Shown: one piece after another, positions 18,297-26,568 of the stretch
Layout: every line of letters begins with the position of its first letter
Numbering within the stretch: the first letter of the stretch is position 1
Assembly (NCBI GenBank): GCA_000230935.2
Contig: AGIQ01000010.1
Coordinates: forward strand, 1 to 64,000
Reading direction: 5' to 3'
From: Mycolicibacterium rhodesiae JS60
GTDB taxonomy: Bacteria > Actinomycetota > Actinomycetes > Mycobacteriales > Mycobacteriaceae
Length of the DNA stretch: 64,000 nt
The notes under the pieces: model-generated
What the model was told of the DNA's origin: nothing
Database searches by the model: none
What the model saw: the letters and a program-made list of their open reading frames with translations, nothing else
Translations under genes and position numbers: made by a program

Positions 18297-19746
18297 TCCT
18301 GTGGTGGGCGAGGCGCCGACGTTCACACCCACCCCTACCACCTACTGCGGCTTCAGCCGCCGGGTGGTCGGCAAGCGTGAGCAGTTGTATGTGCCTCGCA
18401 GCGCCCCAATGGTGTTGGTGTCCGCACCGTCGGACACCGGTAAGTCGCGGCGCATCTTGGCGCCGGCGGCGGTGCTGTGGGGCGGCCCGGCGGTGGTGGT
18501 GTCGTCCAAGGACGACCTGATGCAGAACGTCATGCAGCGCCGATGGGGGCCGCGGGCACTGCTGGACCTGCGCCCCTTAACGTCCCCGGTGTACCCCGAC
18601 GGCATCGTCGCCAACGTCTACGACCCGACGGTGACCATCGACAGCCCCTACGAGGCGTTGACGGTGGCCGAAACGATCATGCAGATGGCCACCGTCGGGT
18701 TGGGCTCGGGAGCCGATCAGGTCTCAGACGGCGGGGTGTGGGAGTCCCAGGCTGCCGGCCCACTGGCGGCGTTTCTGTTCGCGGCCAGTCCGCAGGGCAA
18801 CCGCAAGGGCATGAACTGGGTTTTGACCGGCGTGGACAACATTGACCCGGAGAGCACCAGTGAACCGGGCTGGGCGCAGGCCGCCGCGATCTGCCATCAG
18901 TACCCGACGTTGTCGGTGGGCATGATGCGGATCATGGAAATGGATCCGCGCCAACGGGATTCGGTGGCCATCACCATGCGCAAAGCGATCACGCCGTGGT
19001 TGCGGACCTCGCTGGTAGATCGGGGTACCGCACTGCCGTTCACGCTGGAGTTCCTCGATGACCCCCAGGCGACGCTGTACGTGCTGGCCCCGGCCGACGG
19101 CACCGTGGCCGGGGCCGCGGTCACCCTCCTGGATTCCCTCGTACGACGGTGGCGGGAGAAAACATCAGCGCGCGAACAGATGCACCGACTGCTCATGATC
19201 ATCGACGAGCTGCCCAACACCGCGCCGATACCAAATCTGCCCAAGATCGTGGGTGAGGGCCGCGGATTGGGTATCAACCTCGTTGCGGCGGTCCAGGCAT
19301 CGTCGTCCCTGGCCAGGGTGTACGGGCAGGACATTGCCGAGGAACTTCGTCACATCTTTGGCGCAGCGGTCATCATGTTTGGCGCTCGCGAGGATCAGAT
19401 TCTTGAGGATGCACAAACCTGGTCACCGCTGACCAATCGAAGGAACCAGCAGTTTGGGCAAGCCGACGGGCACAAGAGCCTCAGCAGCGAGCTAGGACCG
19501 TCACTGCGGTGGGAGGAGTTATTGCCGCCAACGCGTGAGCACGCCCGAGTCTTGGTGCGCGGCGGGGTTGGGGTGTGCGCGGAGATCCCGGATTGGTCAG
19601 AGTTCCTGCGGCGCTACGACACAGCGATCAGCGAGATACTCTCGCGCACCGCTCGGCAGGAGAAAGCTGGCGACACACAGTATTCGCGTGCTGCGGGGCT
19701 GCTTCGCCGGGTGTGGTCGGACACCCGCAACGACGCAGAGCTTTGA
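18289..19746 (+). CDS. VirD4/TraG-like conjugative coupling protein
   Basis: Coupling proteins are hexameric ATPases that bring relaxase-bound DNA to the mating channel. The 485-residue product has Walker A SDTGKSR at about residues 48-54. An inserted helical domain follows (about 115-245), then Walker B LLMIIDELPN (about 300) and the GRGLGINLVAAVQ segment typical of TraG/TraD (about 324-340). No N-terminal transmembrane helices are present, unlike most VirD4 proteins, so it must be recruited to the membrane by a partner. The start GTG 18289 overlaps the previous stop; GTG 18301 is an alternative, and an open frame extends to 18223. An IS200 remnant begins directly after the stop. Confidence 0.85.
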   Translation: MASPVVGEAPTFTPTPTTYCGFSRRVVGKREQLYVPRSAPMVLVSAPSDTGKSRRILAPAAVLWGGPAVVVSSKDDLMQNVMQRRWGPRALLDLRPLTSPVYPDGIVANVYDPTVTIDSPYEALTVAETIMQMATVGLGSGADQVSDGGVWESQAAGPLAAFLFAASPQGNRKGMNWVLTGVDNIDPESTSEPGWAQAAAICHQYPTLSVGMMRIMEMDPRQRDSVAITMRKAITPWLRTSLVDRGTALPFTLEFLDDPQATLYVLAPADGTVAGAAVTLLDSLVRRWREKTSAREQMHRLLMIIDELPNTAPIPNLPKIVGEGRGLGINLVAAVQASSSLARVYGQDIAEELRHIFGAAVIMFGAREDQILEDAQTWSPLTNRRNQQFGQADGHKSLSSELGPSLRWEELLPPTREHARVLVRGGVGVCAEIPDWSEFLRRYDTAISEILSRTARQEKAGDTQYSRAAGLLRRVWSDTRNDAEL

Positions 19747-20055
19747 ATCCTCCCGGTCCTAAAGGACCGGGATTCCTGGCTCAGGCTGCCTGCTCGCTCG
19801 GTGAGCGTTCAGGTCATCGCGCCGGGCTACGCCAGCAATACCCAACTCATGTCCGAAAATACCTGTGGGGCAACCTTTTCTGGTCACCGTCCTACTTCGC
19901 CGCCTCCTGCGGCGGCGCACCCCTGTCGGTCATCAAGCAATACATCGACCAACAGAACCGACCCGACTAACATCGGCCAGCTCCGCCGGCCACGCACAAC
20001 GGAATCGGCTTCCTCCCGGCCGTAAACGGCCAGGCTTCCGCCGAAGACGTCCGGT
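19747..20055 (+). mobile_element. IS200/IS605-family remnant with subterminal hairpins
   Basis: The segment starts with a perfect hairpin, CCCGGTCC-TAAA-GGACCGGG, and ends near a second one, GGCCGT-AAA-CGGCC (about 20018-20032), resembling subterminal palindromes of IS200/IS605 elements. Between them is the C-terminal end of a Y1 (HUH) transposase. No TnpB/IscB gene is present. It is about 300 bp, sits precisely between the coupling-protein stop and a converging gene, and cannot move itself, though it could be mobilised in trans if the ends are intact. Confidence 0.75.
19800..19970 (+). pseudogene. Truncated IS200-like TnpA transposase C-terminus
   Basis: The frame ending at the TAA at 19968-19970 reads QQYP, RKYLWGNLFWSPSYF, SCGGAPLSVIKQYIDQQNRP, matching the conserved C-terminus of IS200/IS605 TnpA (usually about 130-150 residues). 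Only about 55 residues are recognisable. The catalytic HUH pair and tyrosine region upstream are missing and replaced by unrelated coding sequence of the coupling gene in another frame. It is therefore a 5'-truncated fossil. Confidence 0.8.
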
Positions 20056-20079
20056 TATACGGCCCTGCCCTGGGGCGCT

Positions 20080-20913
20080 TCAGCGTGTGTGGGTGGCGCC
20101 GATGGTGCTCGATGGTGTAAGCGATTCCACGACAACGGTTTTCACGCCGACACCGACGGTGGCTAGCGTCCAGATGATCCCGAGGACGTTGACCACCAGC
20201 GCAGCGGTGAGCAGCCGGGAGGATCGTGGTAGCGAGCGGATTGATCCGGCGCCGGGTGGGGTGCGGTCGATGGTGTCGGCCACTGGTGCGGTGTCGAACA
20301 CTGAGGGTGCGGTCAGGTCGTCGGGCAGCAGTGTGGTGGGCAGCTCCACCGACGGCGCTGGTGGGGTCAGTGGCCACCATTCGGTGGAGCCGTCGATGGC
20401 CAACCAACCGTTGAGGATGCCGTAGACAGCGGCGGTCAGGGCGGCGGCTGGGAACTGCGCCATCAGCCAGGGCGCCAGGATCGCGCTTGTGAACCCCTGC
20501 CCGGGGTCGTACAGCAGAGTTGTCACCGCGCCCAGTACCGCTGCGACCAACAACAGCGCCGGGAGGGGGTAGGAGCGCAGCCGGTCGGGGATCAACGCCT
20601 CGATGCGCTGGTAGATGAAGCGTCCCGCAGGCCAGCCCAGTGGTGCCGCGAGTGCGGCAAAGGTGACGATGGCCAGCTCGAGTTTGGCCTCCACGGTCTT
20701 GGCGCCCCGGCTCAGCAACGGGTGGGTGGCGTGGTCGTCGTAAGGGTTGGGGCGGGCGCCCGCGGTCTCGCGGTGCCGGCGGCGGATGCGCCGGTTGAGC
20801 AGTTCGGCGCGGCGTATCTGCATCGTGAAGATTGCGGAGTGCTCGGCGATCCACTCGCGGCGCAACTCGTCGTATCGGTCAACACTCGGCTTGAACAACA
20901 TTTGTTTACGCAT
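20080..20913 (-). CDS. Multi-pass membrane protein, unknown function
   Basis: The 277-residue protein has a basic, charged cytosolic N-terminus (residues 1-75) and about four or five hydrophobic helices: roughly 80-100, 120-140, 145-175 and 240-265. A Pro/Ser/Thr-rich stretch lies in between. It is the only minus-strand gene within the conjugation cluster, is divergent from the gene at 20949 and shares a 36-bp promoter region with it. A later Met (20901) would avoid overlap with the divergent promoter. No family is recognised. Its position suggests a part in mating-channel assembly or in exclusion, but nothing in the sequence shows which. Confidence 0.6.
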   Translation of the reverse strand: MRKQMLFKPSVDRYDELRREWIAEHSAIFTMQIRRAELLNRRIRRRHRETAGARPNPYDDHATHPLLSRGAKTVEAKLELAIVTFAALAAPLGWPAGRFIYQRIEALIPDRLRSYPLPALLLVAAVLGAVTTLLYDPGQGFTSAILAPWLMAQFPAAALTAAVYGILNGWLAIDGSTEWWPLTPPAPSVELPTTLLPDDLTAPSVFDTAPVADTIDRTPPGAGSIRSLPRSSRLLTAALVVNVLGIIWTLATVGVGVKTVVVESLTPSSTIGATHTR

Positions 20914-20948
20914 TGCCTTTCGCTGTCTTGTCTGTCAGCATGATAAGC
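20904..20948 (+). promoter_or_regulatory. Leaderless promoter sharing the GTTTACGCATTG element
   Basis: GTTTACGCATTG starts at 20904. The -35 TTGCCT (20913-20918), a 17-bp spacer, the -10 CAGCAT (20936-20941) and an ATG 7 bases further on (20949) repeat the layout seen at 9815 and 17841, including the TGTCTG inside the spacer. The element overlaps the 5' end of the divergent gene. Confidence 0.5.
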
Positions 20949-21353
20949 ATGTTGGACAGCGTAGCTCTGGGCCTGGCGAATGTCTCGCTGTTGGCGGGTG
21001 CCACACTCGCTGTCGCCGGTTTTCTGCTCTTAAGCAGGGCGATTCGCGCACTGGTGGACAGGGGTGGGCGCCGCGGCGGCCACGCGGTCGCGGCGATGTC
21101 GGGTTGCCGAGGTCGTTCGCGCTCAGGTGAGTCACTCGTGAACACTTCGACGCCGGCCGGGTTCAGCTTGGCCGGGGGTTCGGCGCTGTGGCCGGCGACG
21201 CTGGTGGGGCCGCCGACGGCCCCCGGCGGTGGCACGTCGCGTCGCGGGCGGGGCTGGTTGTCGGGTCGGGGGCAGCGCCGCCGGATCAGCTCCCGTGGTG
21301 CGGCGGTGCTGCATCATCGCGATCGCGTCGATCCTCATCGAGGTCAGTCATGA
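20949..21353 (+). CDS. Small single-pass membrane protein with Arg/Gly-rich tail
   Basis: The 134-residue product has one N-terminal hydrophobic helix (about residues 3-30) and a long basic, low-complexity tail rich in Arg, Gly and Ser. The start ATG at 20949 is chosen because it lies 7 bases after a -10 that matches two other promoters here; ATG 20940 is an alternative. The stop overlaps the next start as ATGA (21350-21353). Family and function are not recognised. By position it is probably a minor part of the mating apparatus. Confidence 0.5.
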   Translation: MLDSVALGLANVSLLAGATLAVAGFLLLSRAIRALVDRGGRRGGHAVAAMSGCRGRSRSGESLVNTSTPAGFSLAGGSALWPATLVGPPTAPGGGTSRRGRGWLSGRGQRRRISSRGAAVLHHRDRVDPHRGQS

Positions 21354-22417
21354 CGTTGACCGATGAGCAGTGGACTGAGCAGTTGCAGGCATCCGAGGAC
21401 CCCGACAGCCTGTACCCGGATGCTCCCAAGTACGACCTACCCGAGGGCGCGCAGACCGACTACGAGGTCGACGACGGCGAGTACGACGACGACGACGGCG
21501 ATGGGGAGCCTTTCGATGACTACGCCGATCCCGACGAGGACGCCGATCCCGACGAGGACGCCGATCCCGACGAGGACGGCGATCCGGGCGTACCGCAGGA
21601 CCTGGTAGAGGTTCCGCTCGACAGCGGCGAGCACGACGAGCCGGCGCGTCCACGCCGGTTCGACGGCAAGATCGCGATGGGCTTCGCCGCGGCCGGGCTG
21701 GTGGCGGTCCTGGTGGCGATCGTCGGCGCGGTGGCCGTCTATAGCTCGGATGAACCGGCCCGGCCGACGGCCGCCTCGGTCACCGAACCGGGCGCAGTGC
21801 CGCCGCCGCGCACCGCGGCGCCGAAGCCGGCGGCCGCGGAGGCGGCTGATCGTCCGTTGCCCTACAGCGCCGATGCGGCGGGATCGTGTGCGGCGGGTTC
21901 GACGTCGGCGCAGACGATGGCCGGGGCTGATCCCCACAGCGCGTTCGTGTGCGTGCGGGGCGGGGCCGACGGTCAGGTGATCGAGATCGATCTGTCTAAG
22001 ACCTACATGATCACCGCGATCTCCCTCACCCCAGGCTGGGTCGGCAAGGACGCCAGCGGGGGGTCGCAGTGGGGGCAGTACCGGGTGGTGACCACTGTGC
22101 AGTACCTGTTCAACGACACCGACTCGACATTGGTGACGCAGGAGACCAAGAACGTCCACGGCGAGGCCGTGCAACCGATCAAGCGGGTGTTGGCCTCGAA
22201 GGTCACGATCCTGATCCGACAGACCTCACGGCCACCGGCCCAGCCCGAGCCCGGCACGACTCCCCCGCCGACGCCTGGCGGCTTCACCCTTCCGGCGCCC
22301 CCGCTGACGCTGGCGCCGCTGCCGGGTTCCCCGATGGGCGGGCACCCCGAATCCGATCCGGTCGATGCCGCGTTCGCGATCAAGAGCTTGAAGATCATCG
22401 GCCACGAGCCGCTGTGA
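21350..22417 (+). CDS. Membrane-anchored discoidin-like surface protein with acidic repeats
   Basis: The 355-residue protein has an Asp/Glu-rich cytosolic region (residues about 35-85) with a tandem DPDEDA repeat. One transmembrane helix at about 108-130 and a Pro/Ala-rich spacer follow. The extracytoplasmic domain (about 175-290) has the beta pattern and paired cysteines of variable discoidin (F5/8C-like) domains found in actinobacterial surface proteins. Discoidin folds often bind sugars, so a role in donor-recipient contact or wall anchoring is possible; this is inference. A Pro-rich segment precedes a last short strand. It is coupled to the previous gene by ATGA and lies 19 bases ahead of the TcpC-like gene. 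Confidence 0.6.
   Translation: MTLTDEQWTEQLQASEDPDSLYPDAPKYDLPEGAQTDYEVDDGEYDDDDGDGEPFDDYADPDEDADPDEDADPDEDGDPGVPQDLVEVPLDSGEHDEPARPRRFDGKIAMGFAAAGLVAVLVAIVGAVAVYSSDEPARPTAASVTEPGAVPPPRTAAPKPAAAEAADRPLPYSADAAGSCAAGSTSAQTMAGADPHSAFVCVRGGADGQVIEIDLSKTYMITAISLTPGWVGKDASGGSQWGQYRVVTTVQYLFNDTDSTLVTQETKNVHGEAVQPIKRVLASKVTILIRQTSRPPAQPEPGTTPPPTPGGFTLPAPPLTLAPLPGSPMGGHPESDPVDAAFAIKSLKIIGHEPL
21527..21580 (+). repeat. Three 18-bp tandem repeats coding DPDEDA
   Basis: Three units of GATCCCGACGAGGACGCC lie head to tail at 21527-21544, 21545-21562 and 21563-21580; the last has one change (GGC). They encode Asp-Pro-Asp-Glu-Asp-Ala/Gly. The in-frame array could vary in copy number by slippage, altering the acidic linker. 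Confidence 0.9.
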
Positions 22418-22436
22418 GTCGAAGGGACACCCTCGA

Positions 22437-23387
22437 ATGCAGATGAGCAAGACGTGGCAGCGGCGAGTGCAGCGCGGCAAGCGGGCTGCCACTGCAGCCG
22501 GTAAGCCGCTGGTGCTGGGCTTGGCAGCACTGGCGGGCCTGAACCTGGTGTGGCAGTTCCTGTTCGGGTCGCCACCGGATCTCATCACCCCGTCACGCGA
22601 AGTGGTGAACAAGTCGGCTGTGGTCAGCGCATTCGCCCAGGACTACGTGTCGGTGTGGCTGACGGCCAGCCAGTCCGACGTGGCCAGCCTCAGCCAGTTC
22701 GTCACGGTCGATAACGCCAATCTGGCGCTTCCCTCCACACCGGCGGTGGTCATCAATACCCCCACGGTGGTGGCGGTCACCTACGCGGGCGTGGCGGGCA
22801 AGGACGGTGACGCCGAGGTGTTCTCCGTGGTGGTCGGCGTCACGCAGCGGCCTTACGAGTCGGCCAGCCCGCAGCGGGCGCTGTATCGGGTCCCGGTGCT
22901 GTGGTCGCGGTACGGCCCGCGGGCAGCGTCGCTGCCTGCACGGATCAGTGGGCCCGGTGCCGGTGCGGACCTTCCGCTGAGCTATCCGACCACATTGAGT
23001 GAATCCGACCCGGCCTACTCGGTGGCCTCCGGGTTTCTTACCGCCTACCTGACCGGCGACGGGCTGGTGGAGCGGTACGTGACCGCCGAGTCGAAGCTCC
23101 TCGGTGTTGCGGGGGCCTACCAGAGCATCACCGTGTCAGGGATCACCGCTATCTCACCGCCCCCGACGACACCGGGCGACGGGCAGACCGTGCGCGTCCT
23201 GGCCACCGTCACGGCGGTCAACTCACAGTACGCCCCAACGGAATTGAGCTATCCGCTGACGCTGACCGGGGTGGGTGGACGCTGGCTGGTCGCGGCCATC
23301 GACTTCGCTCCGGCGGTGTCCACCGATGACGCGCTGGTTCCGGCAACGGTGGACACCGACTGGCGTAGCGCCCAGACCCCGAACTGA
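22437..23387 (+). CDS. TcpC/VirB8-like conjugation membrane protein
   Basis: TcpC-like proteins are bitopic membrane proteins with two NTF2-like extracytoplasmic domains, equivalent to VirB8 in Gram-positive T4SS. The 316-residue product has a basic N-terminus, one transmembrane helix (about residues 25-45) and two related alpha/beta domains (about 60-175 and 195-300), the usual size and layout. ATG 22443 is an alternative start two codons later. It precedes the small two-helix protein and VirB4, as in other actinobacterial conjugation clusters. It probably anchors the channel at the membrane. Confidence 0.75.
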   Translation: MQMSKTWQRRVQRGKRAATAAGKPLVLGLAALAGLNLVWQFLFGSPPDLITPSREVVNKSAVVSAFAQDYVSVWLTASQSDVASLSQFVTVDNANLALPSTPAVVINTPTVVAVTYAGVAGKDGDAEVFSVVVGVTQRPYESASPQRALYRVPVLWSRYGPRAASLPARISGPGAGADLPLSYPTTLSESDPAYSVASGFLTAYLTGDGLVERYVTAESKLLGVAGAYQSITVSGITAISPPPTTPGDGQTVRVLATVTAVNSQYAPTELSYPLTLTGVGGRWLVAAIDFAPAVSTDDALVPATVDTDWRSAQTPN

Positions 23388-23416
23388 AACATCCACACAA
23401 CTGGAAGGAACACATC

Positions 23417-23689
23417 ATGACCGAGACGGCACTGGCAGCCGGTGACCTCATCACCGCGATTCCCTCGCTGTGGCAGTCCCTACAGATTCCGTTGGCGATC
23501 ATCGCCATCGCTGTGGGGGGCATAGCGGGAGCGTTCTCCCTGGTCCGTGGCTTCGGCGCGGCGGCCGGCAAGGTGCTGGGCGGAATCGCCATCGCGGCCA
23601 TCATCCTCGGCGGTGTCGGTCTGGCGGTGAGCTTGAAAGGCACCGTCGACAAGCACGGCGGCGGAATCACTTCCGGCCAGTTCGGCTGA
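23417..23689 (+). CDS. Small two-helix membrane protein, VirB2/TcpD-like candidate
   Basis: The 90-residue product has two hydrophobic helices (about residues 22-45 and 52-72) linked by a short basic loop and a Gly-rich C-terminus. This is the layout of VirB2/TrbC pilins or of small T4SS membrane subunits such as TcpD. A good ribosome site, GGAAGGA, lies 8 bases upstream. It sits between the VirB8-like and VirB4 genes, the usual place. Sequence alone cannot separate a pilin from a channel subunit. Confidence 0.55.
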   Translation: MTETALAAGDLITAIPSLWQSLQIPLAIIAIAVGGIAGAFSLVRGFGAAAGKVLGGIAIAAIILGGVGLAVSLKGTVDKHGGGITSGQFG

Positions 23690-23733
23690 CGAGACCGCCC
23701 CTTTGAACGCAGGAATCCTCGAGGAGTCCCCAG

Positions 23734-26568
23734 GTGTCCGACGACCCAGACCGGCCGCGCCGCGCGCGGGTCTATGCCGATGTCCGCGACTTTCCCATCT
23801 ACCTGTCGCACATCGACGACAACACCCGTCTGTGGTTCGCGCCGTGGCGCATCTGGGATGGGGCGACGTTCCTGCTCGGGGCCGCAGCCACAGTGTGGGC
23901 CACCCGGCACTGGCTCGATTCCGGGCACGCGGTCACGATCTTCCTGTTCGGCGCGGCCCTTACCGCCGGGCTGACCTTCCTGGCCCGGCAGATGCCGGTG
24001 TCGCGGCCCAGTCCGCTCTCGCGCATCCTGTGGATGCTGGAGGGCCTAGTGCACACCCGGCGTACCGCTGATGTCGACGGTCGCCGCGATGGGTGGCTGT
24101 CTCCACCGGATGAGGTGATCGACAACCTGGTCTTCACCGCTGGTGGGGTGTATGCCGAGTTCCTGGTGGACGGCCAACCGGGCGGCATGATGTCCTACGA
24201 CCGCAAGGACGCCGTCGCGCGAGGTCATCGTCCCCTGGTGCGACAACTACCGTCGGGCATGCTGCTGTGGGGCGCCAATGTGCGCATCAATCCGCGACAA
24301 CTGTTGCGGCGCATGCTCTCTGGCTACGGACACCATACTGCCTGGATTCAGGAGGTCCGCGACTGGGAGCAGTTCATCCAGATCGAACCGTTCTACGAGC
24401 AGATCTTTGGACTGCGAATCCCTGTCGACGCAGGGATGGAGGGCCGCAGCGGGGCCGGTGGGCTGGCCAAGGTAGCGACCGTGGTCGCCGGGCGTGACCC
24501 CGACGACCCGCAGTCCCTGGCCGGCTACCGCGAGATGGTCGACAAGCTGCTGACGAAAATCCCGCGACAGTTCAACGCCCGTCCTGCCACGCCCCGCCAG
24601 ATTCACTGGTGGTATCGGCGCCGCTGGTCGTTGGGTGCGGTGTCGGAACCTTTCCCGCACGAACCGGGCGGTCCGGATCGGTTGTCTCGCGACGACTTTG
24701 CGGCGTTGATGCCCGCTGAGTTCGACTGCGGCGACCAACTTGCCCGTCGCGGGCATCGGTCTTGGTGGCGACGCATCGTGCCGTCAGTGGCCGCGGTGGT
24801 GGTCATCCGGCGCCAGCAGCAACCCGCGAGCTATCAGAGCATGCTCGCTGTCGCCCAGCTTCCTCGCGCGGGCCTGGTGTATCCGCGTGCGGAGTATCTG
24901 CTGTCGCTCTACGACGTCGATGTTGACAGTGACGTCGAGGTCGACTGGTTTCAGCACATCAGCACCCGCTCTGCCGAACGGGCGCTCAACCGAATCGACC
25001 GTGCCCAGCGCAATCTCGATGACCAGGCCTTCCAGCGAGGGTCGGTGCGGGCCAGTAACAGCGACCTGGCCGAGCGGTACGCCGCCGGCGAGGAGTACAA
25101 CGCGAAACTGCGGGCCAGCAAGCTGGAACGCGAGGTCTGCGCCTCGACCGTCGTCGCCGTGGGTGCCAACAACCGGGCTGCTGTCGATCAAGCCACCCAG
25201 CAGATGCAGACGCACTTCGCCGAGGAACTCGACAGCACCTTGAGCCGCTGGGGTGGCAGTGCCCAGATCGGGCTGTGGCAGACCGGTCTGCCCGGCAGTG
25301 AGGAACGCAGCCCCCGCAATCAATTCGACCAGCCCACCACCACCACCGAGTGGGCTCGGTTCTCTCCGCTGGTGTCCAACGAGCTGGGCAACGAGACCGG
25401 AATCCTGTTCGCCCGCAACATGGCGACCCGTCGGCCGAGTCCGGTCCTGCTAGACCCCGAAGGCGCTGCGCAGCGCCGCGGTGCGCCGGGGGTGCTGTTT
25501 TTCGGCCCGCCCGGTGGCGGAAAGTCACAGGGCGCCAAGCGGGTCGTCACCGAGTTGATCGCCCGCAACAGCCAGTGCTCGATCGTTGACCCCGGCACCA
25601 ATCGGGAGTGGGAGCCGGCCCTGGCGCATCTGGGGGATCGGGTGGTCTACATCAACCCGACCCGCGGCGATGTGTCGATGGACGGTCTGCGCATCTTCCG
25701 TCGCGAGATCGCTGTCGAGCGGACGTTGGATCACCTGCTGCCGATGATGGGCGTCGAACCGGATGCCGAGGTCGCCCGCCAGTTGAGGTATCTGCTGCGC
25801 CCCGACCAGCGGGTGGCCGAAAGCATGGGCGCGCTGGTGCGCTACCTCAACAGCCTGCGCGGCGAACAGGCTCGCGAGTACGCGGAGCTGACCGCCAAGC
25901 TCGACATGTGGGCCAACATCGACTATTTGCGGTCGATGTTCGACGAGTCCCTTCCTGTGCCGCCGATCGCGGAGAAAGACGCTGTGGTGTGGCTGACCTC
26001 CGAGCTGGAGCTACCGACCACCGCCCAGACCGAGGACCTGCATCAGTACCGCCGCCAAAGCGCCCGTGCCAGAGCAGGGTTCGCAATCTACGGCATGATC
26101 GCTGCAATCACCCGCGAGGCCTACACCGGGCACACCCGTAGGCCAGGGGGGTTCGGCTGGTTCGTCGCGGAGGAGGCCCGGACCTACTTCTCGTCCCCGG
26201 TCGGGCAGGAAGACGCGGTGCGACTGATTACTCAGGGCCGCAAAGAACGCTACGGGCTGATCGCGATCTCACAGCATGTGGAGCACTTCGCGGGCATCCC
26301 CACCAAAGACCTGCCGACACGGATCATCACCCCGTTCAAACCCATCGAACGAGACCAGGCCCGCGCAGAGTTCAAAGCCATCGGCATCGACCCCGAGGAG
26401 TACCCCGAGGTGCTCGATCTGCGCACGGTCGAGGGCCACGGGTATGCGTACATGATCGATGAGTTCGGACGGGCCGGCCTGGTGGACATGCTGCCCCCGG
26501 TGCAGCAGGAGCGGGTGGAAGCGTTCGACACCCGAGGAATCAATGCCGGAGACCGGCAGCCATGCTGA
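23734..26568 (+). CDS. virB4: VirB4-like conjugation ATPase with N-terminal membrane helices
   Basis: VirB4 proteins are the main T4SS motor ATPases. The 944-residue product begins with two transmembrane helices (about residues 44-90), a PrgI-like portion fused to VirB4 as in many Gram-positive systems. The ATPase core has Walker A FFGPPGGGKSQG at about 588-599. The equivalent of Walker B reads WFVAEEA (about 807-813), with Ala where Asp is usual but the following Glu kept. The start GTG 23734 has GAGGAG 9 bases upstream. The last 7 bases overlap the VirB6-like gene. This is the clear energy source for the mating channel. Confidence 0.87.
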   Translation: MSDDPDRPRRARVYADVRDFPIYLSHIDDNTRLWFAPWRIWDGATFLLGAAATVWATRHWLDSGHAVTIFLFGAALTAGLTFLARQMPVSRPSPLSRILWMLEGLVHTRRTADVDGRRDGWLSPPDEVIDNLVFTAGGVYAEFLVDGQPGGMMSYDRKDAVARGHRPLVRQLPSGMLLWGANVRINPRQLLRRMLSGYGHHTAWIQEVRDWEQFIQIEPFYEQIFGLRIPVDAGMEGRSGAGGLAKVATVVAGRDPDDPQSLAGYREMVDKLLTKIPRQFNARPATPRQIHWWYRRRWSLGAVSEPFPHEPGGPDRLSRDDFAALMPAEFDCGDQLARRGHRSWWRRIVPSVAAVVVIRRQQQPASYQSMLAVAQLPRAGLVYPRAEYLLSLYDVDVDSDVEVDWFQHISTRSAERALNRIDRAQRNLDDQAFQRGSVRASNSDLAERYAAGEEYNAKLRASKLEREVCASTVVAVGANNRAAVDQATQQMQTHFAEELDSTLSRWGGSAQIGLWQTGLPGSEERSPRNQFDQPTTTTEWARFSPLVSNELGNETGILFARNMATRRPSPVLLDPEGAAQRRGAPGVLFFGPPGGGKSQGAKRVVTELIARNSQCSIVDPGTNREWEPALAHLGDRVVYINPTRGDVSMDGLRIFRREIAVERTLDHLLPMMGVEPDAEVARQLRYLLRPDQRVAESMGALVRYLNSLRGEQAREYAELTAKLDMWANIDYLRSMFDESLPVPPIAEKDAVVWLTSELELPTTAQTEDLHQYRRQSARARAGFAIYGMIAAITREAYTGHTRRPGGFGWFVAEEARTYFSSPVGQEDAVRLITQGRKERYGLIAISQHVEHFAGIPTKDLPTRIITPFKPIERDQARAEFKAIGIDPEEYPEVLDLRTVEGHGYAYMIDEFGRAGLVDMLPPVQQERVEAFDTRGINAGDRQPC

